A stretch of DNA of 64,000 bases from Lepus europaeus. Lineage: Eukaryota > Chordata > Mammalia > Lagomorpha > Leporidae. Position numbers and translations under genes: made by a program. Position 1 is the stretch's first letter; each line of letters begins with the position of its first letter. Of the stretch, positions 21,722 to 31,559 are shown one piece after another. The notes under the pieces are model-generated. The model saw only the letters and a list, made by a program, of their open reading frames with translations, was not told where the DNA came from and searched no databases. The DNA is taken from contig NC_084850.1 in assembly GCF_033115175.1 (NCBI RefSeq), positions 101,867,439 through 101,931,438 of the forward strand, written 5' to 3'.

Positions 21722-22222
21722 CTAGTGGTTCTCAAAGTGTGGTCCTGGACAGTAGTGTCAATCTCACCTAGGAGCTTATTAGAAATACACATTTTTTAAA
21801 AAATTTATTTATTTGAAAGGCAGAGTTACAGAGAGTGAGCGAGAGTAAGACATCTTCCATCCGCTGGTGCACTCCCCAAATGGCCACAATGGGTGGGGCT
21901 AGGGGAACCAAGAGCCCCATCTGCGTCTCCCATATGGGTGCCAGGGCCCTAAGGACCTGGGCCATCCTCTGCTGCCCTCCCAGGCACGTTAGCAAGAAAC
22001 TGGATTGGAAGCAGGGCAGCTGGTGGCACTCTGATATGGGATGCTGGCCTCACAGGCAGTGGCTATGGGGCACTGTGCCACAATACCAGCACCAGAAATA
22101 CAGAGTCTGGACCCCTGCTCCACACCTACTGAATGGAAAACAGGTGGGGCTCAGCAGGCTGCATTTTTCAACAAGCCCTTTGGATGATGGTGGTGCAAAG
22201 TAAGGTTTGAGAGTCACTGGGC
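21722..22222 (+). mobile_element. hAT-Charlie type non-autonomous DNA transposon, split by a CSINE
   Basis: The left end is TAGTGGTTCTCAAAGTGTGG and the right end GTTTGAGAGTCACTGGG. The interior has CACACCTACTGAATGG and TTTTTCAACAAGCCCTTTG. A CSINE splits it at 21790-22093. Confidence 0.7.
21790..22093 (-). repeat. CSINE inside a hAT element
   Basis: Minus-strand copy from the AAATTTATTTATTTGAAAGG tail to a head reading GGTGCTGGTATTGTGGCAC. It inserted after the hAT element. Confidence 0.9.
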
Positions 22223-22829
22223 TGGAGAGTGGCAGGGATGCTACCATGGCAGCAGGGAAGGCCTCTTGAGGGAGGTGACATTTTATTATCTGTCTCCTCT
22301 TTTAAGTGTAGAAGTCACTCAGGAGCCAGAAATTTTGCCCTGGTCTTTCTTCCATCTAATGCCAAGAAGTGCAAGTGGTATTCAGTAGGTATTCAATTAA
22401 TGTTGAACACATGAATTTAATAAACACAGAGCACCTACTGTACACTAGGCATTGTTCCAAGGACTTAAAAAAAATCTTCATGCAGGTGCAGTCCCTGTGC
22501 GCATTTTATAGGGGAGGCAGCAGGTTCAGGGGAAGAGGTGTGAGCTCCCTGAGAGTACTCAGCTGGGGCCTCCTAACCACTCCTGCCTCAAGCCCCGAAA
22601 GTTTCCCCAGCTATACCCGCTGGACCCCAGGGGCAGTAGATATCCCCAGCCTCCCCCATTCTAAACCCTTCCCCACCAACCTACCACTTCCCCTTCTCAC
22701 TTCCCCTGTGCTGACCGCAGGGAACCTCACTTAGGCGGAAGGCAAAGCAATCACCTCGGACCCACCTCCCCATGACCAGTGGGCACGCCACCCTCCTATC
22801 AGCCCCGGTCAGCACTCCCCAGAGGTGGA

Positions 22830-22915
22830 CCTCAGTGTGGTGCTAGGGATTGTGCATTTTACAGGTAAGGAAACAGACTTAGGTTTAAGTGACGTGCCCA
22901 AGGTTGCGGGGTTTG
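22830..22915 (+). repeat. MIR SINE fragment
   Basis: CATTTTACAGGTAAGGAAAC followed by AAGTGACGTGCCCAAGGTTG is MIR core and 3' text. It lies about 300 bp upstream of CFP. A related scrap (AGAGCACCTACTGTACACTA) lies at 22427-22470. Confidence 0.7.
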
Positions 22916-23051
22916 TCCTGCTCCAAACTCGTGCTCTGGCTCCCCTCTGAGAATTTATCCAGGGAGCCCTGATTGGACCCTATAAGGTTTCTAGGCAGAG
23001 CAAGAAGTGCTGGGGATACGGTGACAAACAAAATAGGACCAAGGGTGAGGC

Positions 23052-23100
23052 AGGAAGTGGGGTGGGAAAAGAAGAGGAGGAAGCAGAGGAGGTCAGCGTT
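23052..23100 (+). promoter_or_regulatory. CFP: Candidate CFP promoter ETS/PU.1-type sites
   Basis: AGGAAGTG at 23052-23059 and AGGAGGAAGCAGAGG near 23075 are purine-rich ETS-like sites, of the type used by PU.1 in myeloid genes. There is no TATA box. The role is inferred from the motif and from properdin's myeloid expression only. Confidence 0.35.
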
Positions 23101-23149
23101 GCAGAGGCTCCCTCCCTCCACTTCACCCTCCCAGTTCCTCCTGCCGCAG

Positions 23150-23293
23150 ATTCCTCTTTGCCGCCTGACTCCAGGGTGCATACAGCCAGACCTCCACTCT
23201 GCCAAGGGTGCAGGCGTGTGCTGCTCACCATGCCCGCCCAGTCGCAGCCCCCTCTATCGCTGCTGCTGCTGCTGCTCACACTGCCAGCCACCG
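23150..23293 (+). CDS. CFP: CFP exon with start codon and signal peptide (ATG at 23230)
   Basis: A good acceptor (TTCCTCCTGCCGCAG, ending 23149) precedes about 80 bases of 5'UTR, so a non-coding first exon further upstream is likely. ATG 23230-23232 is followed by six Leu codons in a row. The donor is ACCG|GTGAGT in phase 1. Confidence 0.85.
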
Positions 23294-26200
23294 GTGAGTG
23301 GATGAGGCCCCAGCTGTCCCCCGGGGGTGCCCAGGCCCACCACGTCCCTGACTGTGTCACCTGCCCTGTTAACAGGTGCGGATCCTGTAGTCTGCTTCAC
23401 CGAGTATGACGAACCCAGCGGCAAGTGCAAGGGCCTCCTAGGGGGAGGTGTCAGTGTGGAACACTGCTGTCTCAATGCTGCCTATGCCTTCCAGGAGCCT
23501 GGCAGTGAGCACTGCCATGCATGCAGGTTCGGGGGAGCCTGGGGGCAGGGGTGGGCAAAAGGGTTGGCTGGGGGTGACCCAGAACTGGGCTCTTTCGGAT
23601 TTTGAAGGCTGGACCCGGCAGCCTGATCATGACCATAACTCAGGATGTCTCAACCTTGGCACTAATGACATTTTCAACTAGAAAATTCTTTGCGGAGACG
23701 AGGTTTCGGGGTGGGGGTGGGGGGCAGGAGACTGCTGATCAGTAGTACATTGTGAGATGTTTTGTAACATCCCTGGTCGGTCTTCTACTAGATGCCAGTA
23801 GCAATTCCCCTCATCAGTTGTGACAACCGAAAATGGCCCCAGACATTGCCAAGTGTCCCCTGGGTGGGAGGCAGGGAGCAAAATCTCCCCTGGTTTAGAA
23901 TCACTGCCATAGCTCACATATATTGAACATTTCCTGCATGCTGGAAGCCCGGTGGGGGTTGGGGAATGAGGTACAATCTGAATATTTCTGAAGGCAGCTG
24001 TGCTCTCCCAGTTGGGTTGACAGGTTCTATTTATTGAGTGCTTGTTGTAAATGAACACATTATAGGGGTGGAAGAATTTGGAGAATTCTGAGAGCGGCTC
24101 TGGTCCCTAATTAGGATGACACTTCCTGTTCATTGAGCACCTCCTGCATTCTAGATGGCTTGCAGGGGCGAGGAGGCAGCTTCTGGGTTCCTGAGGGTAA
24201 CTCTACTCTCCTAATCATCATTTCTTGCTTACCTGTGTTGAGCCCTTCCTATATTCTAGATATATTTTCTATGCTTATTGAATAGTCCAGATAGACTGTG
24301 GGGGCAGTCATGTCAGCAACGGTCCCCATCAGTTTAATAGCATGAACACCATAGCCAGTGCTACGGAGTATGTTGGGGACAGGTCAAGGGTACTTCTGAG
24401 GGGACCTCTGAGCTCACTGGCATGATGCCTTGTAGTAAGCACTCCACATCTACCCATGCACAGTGGTGAGCTGGTTGGTCTCTGATAGAACTTCCAGGTC
24501 CTGGTCTTTATATTTGCTTACTGTGTGCCTGGCATTGTCCTGGCGGGACTTCCAAGGGTAACTCCAGGCCCCGGATCATAAAGGTAAGTGGTATTTATCA
24601 GGCAGTTAATGTATGCCCACCTCTTGCCATTCAGTCCCCCAACATCGCTAAGAAGGAGGTACTCATTGATCCACTCCGTATGCATTTACCTGGAACACCC
24701 TGCTAGGCCTACCCACACTGTGGCATCCGAAACACCATCCTTATCAGCTCCCAACAGGGTGGGACATGTGTGCTCCTCCCCCACAGGTCCCCACTATGGT
24801 CACAATGGTCTGCGTGGGCCCCCTGCTCAGTGACATGCTCTGAGGGCTCCCAGCTGCGGCACCGGCGCTGCGTGGGCCAGGGCGGACCGTGCTCTGAGAA
24901 GGCGGCTCCCGGCACCCTCCAGTGGCAGCTACAGGCCTGTGAAGACCTGCTGTGCTGTCCTGGTGAGGAGGATAAGCAAGGCGGGAGGCCACCTGAACAG
25001 TCAGTGCAAAGGCTCTGAGGGGAGGCCTGGGCCTGAAGCTTGTAGGAACTAAAGAGCAGGCCGGCATGGCGGGAGGTGAGGTCAGAGAGACAAGAGGGGC
25101 CTGACCTGTGGAGGCCACAGGGAAGACGCTGGCTTCAGTCTGAGGGATTTGGGTTCTGGGCAGGGGAGAAACGTGATCTGACTTGGATAGGAGGCAGGCA
25201 GACCTCTGGATGGGGTGAAGCCAAAAGGCCAGCGTGAAGCCACTGCCACAGTCCAGATGAGCAGTGATGGGCTGGGTGTGGTGGCAAAGCAAGGAGGGAC
25301 AGACACGATCAGTGAACGGAGAGCATATGAGGAAGTTCGGAGCCCTGTGGACACTCCTACCTCCAGCCACCCCCTTTCCTCTCTCCCACAGAAATGGGCG
25401 GCTGGTCTGACTGGGGGCCCTGGAGGCCTTGCTCTGTCACCTGCTCCAAAGGGACCAAGACCCGTCAGCGAGCATGTGATCGCCCTGCCCCCAAGTGTGG
25501 GGGCCGCTGCCTAGGAGAGGCCCAGGAGTCAGAGACCTGTGACACCAAGCAGGTCTGCCCCAGTGAGTGCCCGCAGCCACAGGAGCCTATTGGGGGCACC
25601 CAGAGTGGATCTGTGGAGGGGCAGCAGGGAACAACTGGGTGACCGGACTCCAGCATGCATAACCGCATTGGCAACCTCTCACCCCCCACCCCACCACAGC
25701 ACACGGGCTCTGGGCCGCCTGGGGCCCCTGGAGCCCTTGCTCAAGCTCCTGCCACGGTGGACCCCAAGTGCCAAAGGAAACACGGAGCCGCACATGCTCT
25801 GCACCTGAGCCCTCCAAGCAGCCCCCAGGGAAGCCCTGCTCAGGGTCAGCCTATGAACAGCGGAGCTGCACTGGCCTGCCACCCTGCCCAGGTACAGAGG
25901 GACAAGGTCCCTGCCATTGGAGCTCTTGACAGTGTGCAGATGCTCTGTGGTTCCAGTGGATAGGGTTCTGGGTCTAGGGGCTAAGGGAGGGTTGAAAGGG
26001 CCTTTCTCCTCACTCCTTTTCCCTTCCCCCAACAGTGGCTGGGGGTTGGGGACCATGGGGCCCTGTGAGCTCCTGCTCTGTGACCTGCGGCTTGGGCAAG
26101 ACCCTCGAAAAACGGACCTGTGATCACCCTGTGCCCCAGCATGGGGGCCCCTTCTGCACCGGCGATGCCACTCGGACCCACATCTGCAACACAGCTGTGC

Positions 26201-28388
26201 CTTGCCCTGGTCAGCACCTCAGGATGCATCATTTCCACGCCTAAGCCCAGTGCCTGGTGCTGGGGTCTTATGCCTGCCTCCAGTGCTTCCGGTCCTGGTC
26301 CACCTCTGATCCCCCAGTCCCACATCCGATCGCCCCTGCTCCCTCCTCCCACAGCCCTTACCCCTTCCCCTGAACTCCCCTGCTGGCTCCTTGTTTTGAT
26401 CTGATTTGATCTGAGCACCACCACCCCCCTCCCCCGCAGTGAATGGAGAATGGGAGGCCTGGGGGGAGTGGAGTGAATGCAGCCGCCCCGGCAGGAAGTC
26501 CATCAGCTGTGAGGAAGTCCCGGGCCAGCAGAGTCGAAAGAGGGTCTGCAAGGGCCGCAAGTTTGATGGACAGCGATGTGCTGGGGAGTACCAGGACATC
26601 CGGCACTGCTATAACATCCAGCGCTGCCGCTGTGAGTGCCCCAACAGACCACACTGTTGCCCTGCCAGGGACAAGGGTTTCCCAGCTCTTCGCTGGGGAC
26701 CCCATGTTCCTACAGCCTCCAGCTTACCTTCACACTGAGGCCTCCAGTTCTGACTCCGTGACCTTCCTCCTCCTCATTGCAGTGAAAGGCTCATGGTTGG
26801 AGTGGAGTTCCTGGGGACTGTGCACACCCCCATGTGGGCCCAGCCCCACCCGGACCCGCCAGCGGCTCTGCACAGCCCTGCTCCCCAAGTTCCCGTGAGT
26901 GAAGGGGCAGAGTGTACTGAGCAATGGCATTGAAGACTAGAGTTGGGTACCCCCAAGCATGGCTTCCACTGATGGTTCTAAGGTGCCTACCTTGCTGGAT
27001 GCCATCTCCCAGCTGCAGGAAGAAGGGAGAAACTAAATAAGAGAAGATACTGGAGGAGAATTCATAACCTCTGTGCCCCTCCATCACTCATGCAGTCCCT
27101 CAGCTGTTCTCCCATTCACTCAGTCCTTTGTGTGTCCATTCACTCTGACCTCTCAGTTACCCACGCTTTGAATTTCTCATTCACTTAGTCATTCAGGCCT
27201 CCACTCACTCATTCCTACAGTCACCCATGCCTCCATTCACTCACTCCACATCTCATGCTCTGAGGCCCTCCAAGGCCCTTTCAGCCATAGCTGTAGACAG
27301 AACCCAGATCCCGTGGAGCCCCCAGGAGACTCAGGGAGCACAGTTTTGACAGAAGGTGGAGGAGGAATGATTGGTGAATTGAAAGGGAATTCCACCTCGA
27401 CATGGATCCAGGAAGTTGACTAGACCTCCTCCTGGAACATGAGGGTCAGGAAAGGCATCCTCAACATCAAAACTATAAGCAGAATTCTGGACACAGAAGA
27501 TTGGCAGCCCCACGTGTTTCCTGGTGACCAGAGTGGCCCAGGTATTAGGGTTAAGGTACTCATGCTTTCTTTATGTCCACATACATCAAGCTATTAGATT
27601 TAGTGGGCTGTTCCAATTCATAGAAGGCCTGCCATCTTGGAAGTGATCTCCTAGCTGTGGCGTTGAGAGTGCGTCCTCAATGTGAGGTAGAAGTGCTGAA
27701 TGGAGGCACAAAGGATTTGAATGAGTGAGAGACTGATCAATTGAGAGAATCAGGGTAGGAGTGAATGGAGGGCTTGCCTAGTGGGAGAAATAACCCAGGA
27801 AACACCCTTTCTATTTATGGGACTGAATTTGGCTAAGTAGAGGAGATAAAGAAAGAGATTGGCTTGGGGCAGGAATTTGGGCCCAACAACAAGGCCTTGA
27901 ATGTCAGGACAAGGCATTTGTTTTTTTTCCCTGGGGTGTGGGGCAGGGGGAGAAGGGAGAGAGAAATGGTTTTGGAGGTAAGAGAAGATAGCTCATGTCA
28001 CTGAGTGACAATCACCAGAATTTATTGAGCACGTACTGTGTGCTAGGCACTGCTCTGAGCACTTTACGGCAATCGGCTCTTGTCCTCAACCTGATGAAGG
28101 TGAGGGAAACTGAGGCAGACGGAAGACCAATTGTGTTGGGCACACAGCAGGTGCTCATTAGAGTTTGTTGAATGCATTTTTGCCTTTCACAAGCTTCTCA
28201 CCTTCCCCTTTCCCCAACACCCCAGGCCCACCATTTCCGTGGTCGAAGGTCAGGGCGAGAAGAATGTCACCTTCTGGGGTAAACCGTGGCCACAGTGCGA
28301 GCAGCTGCAAGGGCAGACGCTGGTGGTGGAGGAGAAACGACCATGTCTACACGTGCCTGCCTGCAAAGACCCTGAGGAGAAGCCCTAA
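23230..28388 (+). CDS. CFP: Properdin (complement factor P), complete, 9 coding exons, 464 aa
   Basis: Properdin is a secreted, oligomeric plasma protein that stabilises the alternative-pathway C3 convertase C3bBb; myeloid cells are the main source. Coding exons: 23230-23293, 23376-23526, 24787-24962, 25392-25562, 25700-25891, 26036-26209, 26440-26631, 26783-26894 and 28226-28388. All are GT-AG and the phases close to one frame of 465 codons including the stop; human has 469 residues. Residues 1-22 form a signal peptide with a Leu run. Residues 23-72 are the TGF-beta-binding-like TB domain (TSR0). Then come six thrombospondin type 1 repeats with C-mannosylation-type tryptophan motifs ([60 protein letters not shown]). 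The N-glycosylation site KNVTF is kept in TSR6. The start ATG resembles the mouse-type N-terminus (MPA..) and sits in a fair Kozak context. Confidence 0.97.
23376..23526 (+). CDS. CFP: CFP exon: N-terminal TSR0/TB domain
   Basis: The acceptor is CTGTTAACAG. It encodes [20 protein letters not shown] and [16 protein letters not shown], with the paired cysteines of the properdin N-terminal domain. It ends in phase 2 after a Cys codon; donor GTTCGG has a weak +3. Confidence 0.95.
23640..23914 (+). mobile_element. MER5A (hAT-Charlie MITE), CFP intron 2
   Basis: CAACCTTGGCACTAATGACA, TAGATGCCAGTAGCAATTCC, TTGTGACAACCGAAAATGG and CCAGACATTGCCAAGTGTCC are diagnostic of MER5A. It is nearly full length. 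Confidence 0.9.
23910..24690 (+). repeat. Decayed tandem array, unit about 103 bp, CFP intron 2
   Basis: The motif ATTTATTGAGCACCTCCTGC in varying form recurs at about 23917, 24022, 24125, 24228, 24330, 24432, 24505 and 24585. Five steps in a row are 102-105 bp. Between motifs TTCTGAGGGCAGCTCTGCTC and CTCCTAATTAGGATGACAC also recur. Copies are strongly diverged. Confidence 0.65.
24787..24962 (+). CDS. CFP: CFP exon: TSR1
   Basis: The acceptor is CTCCCCCACAG. It encodes [20 protein letters not shown] up to [10 protein letters not shown], a full thrombospondin repeat with three Trp and six Cys. Donor GTGAGG. Confidence 0.95.
25010..25300 (-). repeat. Ancient dispersed repeat in CFP intron 3, family not assigned
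   Basis: Phrases such as GAAACGTGATCTGACTTGG and CCACTGCCACAGTCCAGATG belong to a common old mammalian interspersed family, also seen at 6.4 and 45.2 kb. The orientation is uncertain. Confidence 0.4.
25392..25562 (+). CDS. CFP: CFP exon: TSR2
   Basis: The acceptor is CTCTCCCACAG. It encodes [18 protein letters not shown] to CDTKQVCP. Donor GTGAGT, phase 1. Confidence 0.95.
25700..25891 (+). CDS. CFP: CFP exon: TSR3
   Basis: The acceptor is CCACCACAG. It encodes [18 protein letters not shown] and ends [13 protein letters not shown]. Donor GTACAG, phase 1. Confidence 0.95.
26036..26209 (+). CDS. CFP: CFP exon: TSR4
   Basis: The acceptor is CCCCCAACAG. It encodes [20 protein letters not shown] to [11 protein letters not shown]. 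The donor is CCTG|GTCAGC, weak at +3 but the only one that keeps the phase. Confidence 0.93.
26440..26631 (+). CDS. CFP: CFP exon: TSR5
   Basis: The acceptor is CTCCCCCGCAG. It encodes [16 protein letters not shown] to [12 protein letters not shown]. The spaced basic stretch [18 protein letters not shown] is typical of TSR5, a region linked to convertase binding. Donor GTGAGT. Confidence 0.95.
26783..26894 (+). CDS. CFP: CFP exon: TSR6, first part
   Basis: The acceptor is CTCATTGCAG. It encodes [19 protein letters not shown] to TALLPKF. Donor GTGAGT in phase 2. A 1.3-kb intron follows. Confidence 0.94.
27070..27255 (+). repeat. Short degenerate repeat of CCATTCACTCA, CFP intron 8
   Basis: CATTCACTCAG, CCATTCACTCTG, CATTCACTTAG, CCACTCACTCATTCC and CCATTCACTCACTCC recur over about 185 bases. 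Confidence 0.6.
28015..28180 (+). repeat. MIR/L2-type fragment, CFP intron 8
   Basis: ATTTATTGAGCACGTACTGT, GCTAGGCACTGCTCTGAGC and CACAGCAGGTGCTCATTAGA are typical. The rest of intron 8 (27256-28014) shows nothing further. Confidence 0.6.
28226..28388 (+). CDS. CFP: CFP last coding exon: TSR6 end and C-terminus
   Basis: The acceptor is CAACACCCCAG. It encodes [18 protein letters not shown] to [12 protein letters not shown], with TAA at 28386-28388. The tail DPEEKP differs from the human DPEEEEL I recall. Confidence 0.95.
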
Positions 28389-28430
28389 CACATCCCCCTC
28401 CCACTCTGACCCGTTCACCTCCCAGACCTC

Positions 28431-28436
28431 AATAAA
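28431..28436 (+). terminator. CFP: CFP polyadenylation signal AATAAA
   Basis: AATAAA lies 43 bases after the CFP stop and is followed by TGAGGGCTCTTCT. The 3'UTR is therefore very short, as known for properdin mRNAs. Confidence 0.85.
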
Positions 28437-28714
28437 GCAGTCCTGAGGGCTCTTCTAAAATTCCTTAAAGCAGGAAAAACAATCTATCCCCTTCCGCAGG
28501 AGTGGGGTAGTCGCATCTTCCAGGTTAAAGGGCACAGCATGGGCAGTCACAGTAGCCTATGGGGAAAACTACTTTCCACTGTGGCCGCAGCTTGACGGGA
28601 GGGAACGCGAACGTTCAGCCCCAGCCTCCTTCCTCCATCCTAACCCCAAAGTCTGGGCTCCCCCAGGGCCACCCCGCACGTTCCTCTGCAGAGCTCTGCG
28701 TTATGGGTTTCCTG

Positions 28715-28750
28715 ATTGGCTACTACTCCTGGAAGGCACTGCTTGATTGG
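28715..28750 (-). promoter_or_regulatory. Pair of inverted CCAAT boxes, 31 bp apart
   Basis: GATTGGC at 28714-28720 and GATTGGT at 28745-28751 are two inverted CCAAT boxes one NF-Y spacing apart, within a moderately GC-rich stretch (28560-28990). They are either a far-upstream SYN1 element or a minor promoter. No exon is recognised. Confidence 0.4.
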
Positions 28751-29079
28751 TCGGTGCCATCTCCCTTCCTGCTAAAGCTCCCTAGCTTCCCACCCGCGGA
28801 GCCTGTCTGCTGGTCGAGTCCACGTCAATCGATGATGAACTGCTGCAGAAGCGTGGCCAAGGCTGACGCCCTGTTGCGCGAGCACCTGCATCCACCCACA
28901 GCTCAGCTCCAACGCCGCAATTACAGGCGAGAAATAACTCCTTGAGACTGGGGGGAGGAGGGGGAGGTGAGCGGGGGCGGGCCGAGGAAGTGCTTGTGAT
29001 GTGCCTCTGAGGTGGAGCAGGGGCAAAGAGAAAACAGAGCATCTGCCTGGAAGAGCTTCCAAGACAAACCCCCACACAC

Positions 29080-29400
29080 GTTCCTTTAGCATTTGTTCAT
29101 TCAACACTTAATAGCACCTGCTGTATGCTAGAGCTGTGTCCGGGCATCTGGGGTGGAGGAGGGCTGGTAGGAAAGGATTATCTCAAGTGAGAGAACAAAT
29201 TCAGAATAGGTATTTCGCTTGCACATGTATTCAACACTTAACGCCTACTGTATACTAACAATAGTGCTAGACATCACGAGGGATAGGGAAGAAGAAGAAT
29301 CAGAACGGCACGTGTCTCCACAGTGAAGAACAAGCACAGATGCCGACACTTTCAGCATTCATTCATTTGCCACTTCCAGAATGCTGGGGCTCTGTGATGA
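29080..29400 (+). repeat. Decayed tandem repeat, unit about 132 bp
   Basis: TTCATTCAACACTTAATAGC with CACCTGCTGTATGCT near 29095, TATTCAACACTTAACGCC with TACTGTATACTA near 29228 and CATTCATTTGCCACTTCCAG near 29360 give three copies at even spacing. Confidence 0.5.
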
Positions 29401-29409
29401 GATGCATCA

Positions 29410-29560
29410 CACTAATTAGCATAATAATTATGGTAATAGCTAATCCTTAGAAAGCACTTACTGTGTGAGCCCATTGAATCCACAACAACCCTTTGAGGGT
29501 CAGTATTACTATAATCTTCATTTCACAAGGGAGGCAACAGGCACAGAAAGGTAGCAAGCT
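29410..29560 (+). repeat. MIR SINE
   Basis: GGTAATAGCTAATCCTTAG, CACAACAACCCTTTGAGGG and GGCAACAGGCACAGAAAGG are MIR-like. Confidence 0.7.
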
Positions 29561-30760
29561 GGACATTTTTGAAGCACCGTAGTGTGCTGTGGGTTAAAGG
29601 GACCCCTGTGGGTGGAAAGGTTCCAGTGGGAGATTCGTATGCCCAGAGTCTTGCCCGTGCTTTCACTTGACTCCTCTGGGTTGACTTTCCCTTATGAAAA
29701 TTGGGCCAGTTGGTGGGTTAAAATGAAGATAAGTGAGTACTTGATAAGTGAGTACTTGATCATCTCAGGAGGACTGAACCAAAACAAGGGGTTCTGGTTG
29801 CTACTACAGGGTGTGAGAGGTGTGTGTTTATAGGAAATCACAAGGTCAGCTGTGGCTGGATAAGGTACACCTGTGTGTATGTGTGACATGCTTGTGGTAC
29901 ATGGCCTGTACAAGAATTTAGGATGTATTGAATGTGTGCAAAGTGTGTCATCACAATGTGTGAGTGCACATGCCCATGAAGGTGGCATGGATATGTAAGT
30001 GAGTTATAAACATGAATACAGTACTGTGAATGTTTATTCAGGGTGTGTGTTTGAGTTTCTACTCACCAAAGCACAAGGAAGGAAATCATTCCTGGAGCCC
30101 TTCTGTATGGCCATTCCTGCTGAAGAACATGGAAGCAGTTCAGAAGAGCCTCTGGACATTCCTGGGAGGTCTACATTCCTCTACAAAACAATTTCTGGAA
30201 ATCTGGAATTTGAGCTGCCTGGAAAAAGGGTGTGACATTGGAATCACTAGTATTAGGAACCTAGGAACCGGGCCCCTAGGAAGAGGCATAGTCTGAAGAC
30301 AATCCTAAGGAGCCTGAATCTAGGCCTAGAGGAGCCAGGATGGTCTGCAGACCTGAAGCTGCCCCTGTCCCCCAAAGAAGTCACCACATGCCCAGCACAG
30401 CTTGTTTGTTTCTGTTACCAAATAAAAAAACTAAGGAACATGATACTTTGAAACATTGGGCAAATGCCCAATTTGTAGGGAGTTCTCCCATTTGGGGACT
30501 GCAGGAGTTTGGAATGCCAGAAAAGATATCCTCGAAGGGGGTAGGGGGAAAGGATGGCCAAAGAAAAGGCCTGAAGCTGGAACTAAAGCTGGCTGGGATG
30601 GAGAAGACAGTAGAAGATGGTTTGGGAAGTGTTACACTATGTAACTGTGGGAGCCCAGGGGATCTGAAATTTGAGGACCTCCTGGAAACCATGGATAAAG
30701 AAGGCCCCTGAGATAGGAAGGGAAAGGGCATTCCTGGCAGAGGTTACCACACATGAAAAG
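29561..30760. other. CFP-SYN1 intergenic DNA, nothing recognised
   Basis: No gene, known repeat or promoter is recognised. A direct duplication of GATAAGTGAGTACTTGAT lies at 29729-29761. GT-rich text at 29850-30060 resembles the 31.6-32.2 kb region. Open frames up to about 120 codons lack matches and splice context. Confidence 0.4.
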
Positions 30761-30769
30761 GTACACAAG

Positions 30770-30925
30770 TTGTCCCTTTACTCCTCTCCTTAACAGTGGG
30801 CCAGGTAATCACCCTCTTTTCATAGATGAAGAAACCAAGTCTCAGGGGGAATTAAGTCACTTTCCCAAGGGTGTAATAGGACTCAGGCACTATGACTTCA
30901 GGCCCTACATTATTACTGCATTGTT
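30770..30925 (+). repeat. MIR SINE
   Basis: TTTTCATAGATGAAGAAACC, GGAATTAAGTCACTTTCCC and GACTCAGGCACTATGACTTC are MIR 3' text. Confidence 0.7.
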
Positions 30926-31019
30926 TAAACTGGTCAATGACTTAATACAGAATGGACAAATGAATAAGTGGGTGATTCACCTGAAAGTCCTTCAGAAAAA
31001 AGAGACTCGGAATCTGCCT

Positions 31020-31200
31020 ATTTATTGCATATCTTCTACCACTTTACCTGCTCTGCCATCATTGCTTACTATGGCCAAGGCCCTAACCAAGGCCCTCGCT
31101 AACCACTCTGACACCATCTCCTACCACAAGCTTCCTCCCACCTTGTTCTGGGCTCCAGTGACACCGACTGATCCCTCTTCCTGGCATACTATTCAAAGAA
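31020..31200 (+). repeat. L2 LINE fragment
   Basis: TCTTCTACCACTTTACCTGC and CCTCTTCCTGGCATACTATT resemble the L2 3' region. Confidence 0.5.
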
Positions 31201-31559
31201 AAACATAGATCATAATATGAACAGGATCCTTTGGAAATTAATCTGAATTCTTGGATTCCCTCACCTGTTAAATAGAAATTATGTTATCCACCCCATAGAA
31301 TTGTTGGGAGGGTTGGCTGAAACTGTAAACAGCTAAGTGTTGTGTATAGTCAGTAAAAAAATGATTATTTGTGGATTTGTGCTTTTATTGTAACCAGGAT
31401 CTTATAGTTTTGGCAGGGTGGCTTCCACATCCCACCTCTGACAGGACTACCTCATTTGCTCATGTGCAACCATTATTTGGCACCTACTGTGTGTCTAAGG
31501 ATGGGCTTGCCTCTGTTATGTTAAAGTTCTTGGGTGACGAGAGACAGCATGCGCACTGA

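Noticed and set aside
28559-28945. A short gene in the GC-richer stretch after CFP
   Set aside because: The 128-codon frame has no recognised domain and crosses the CCAAT pair; a regulatory role is more plausible.
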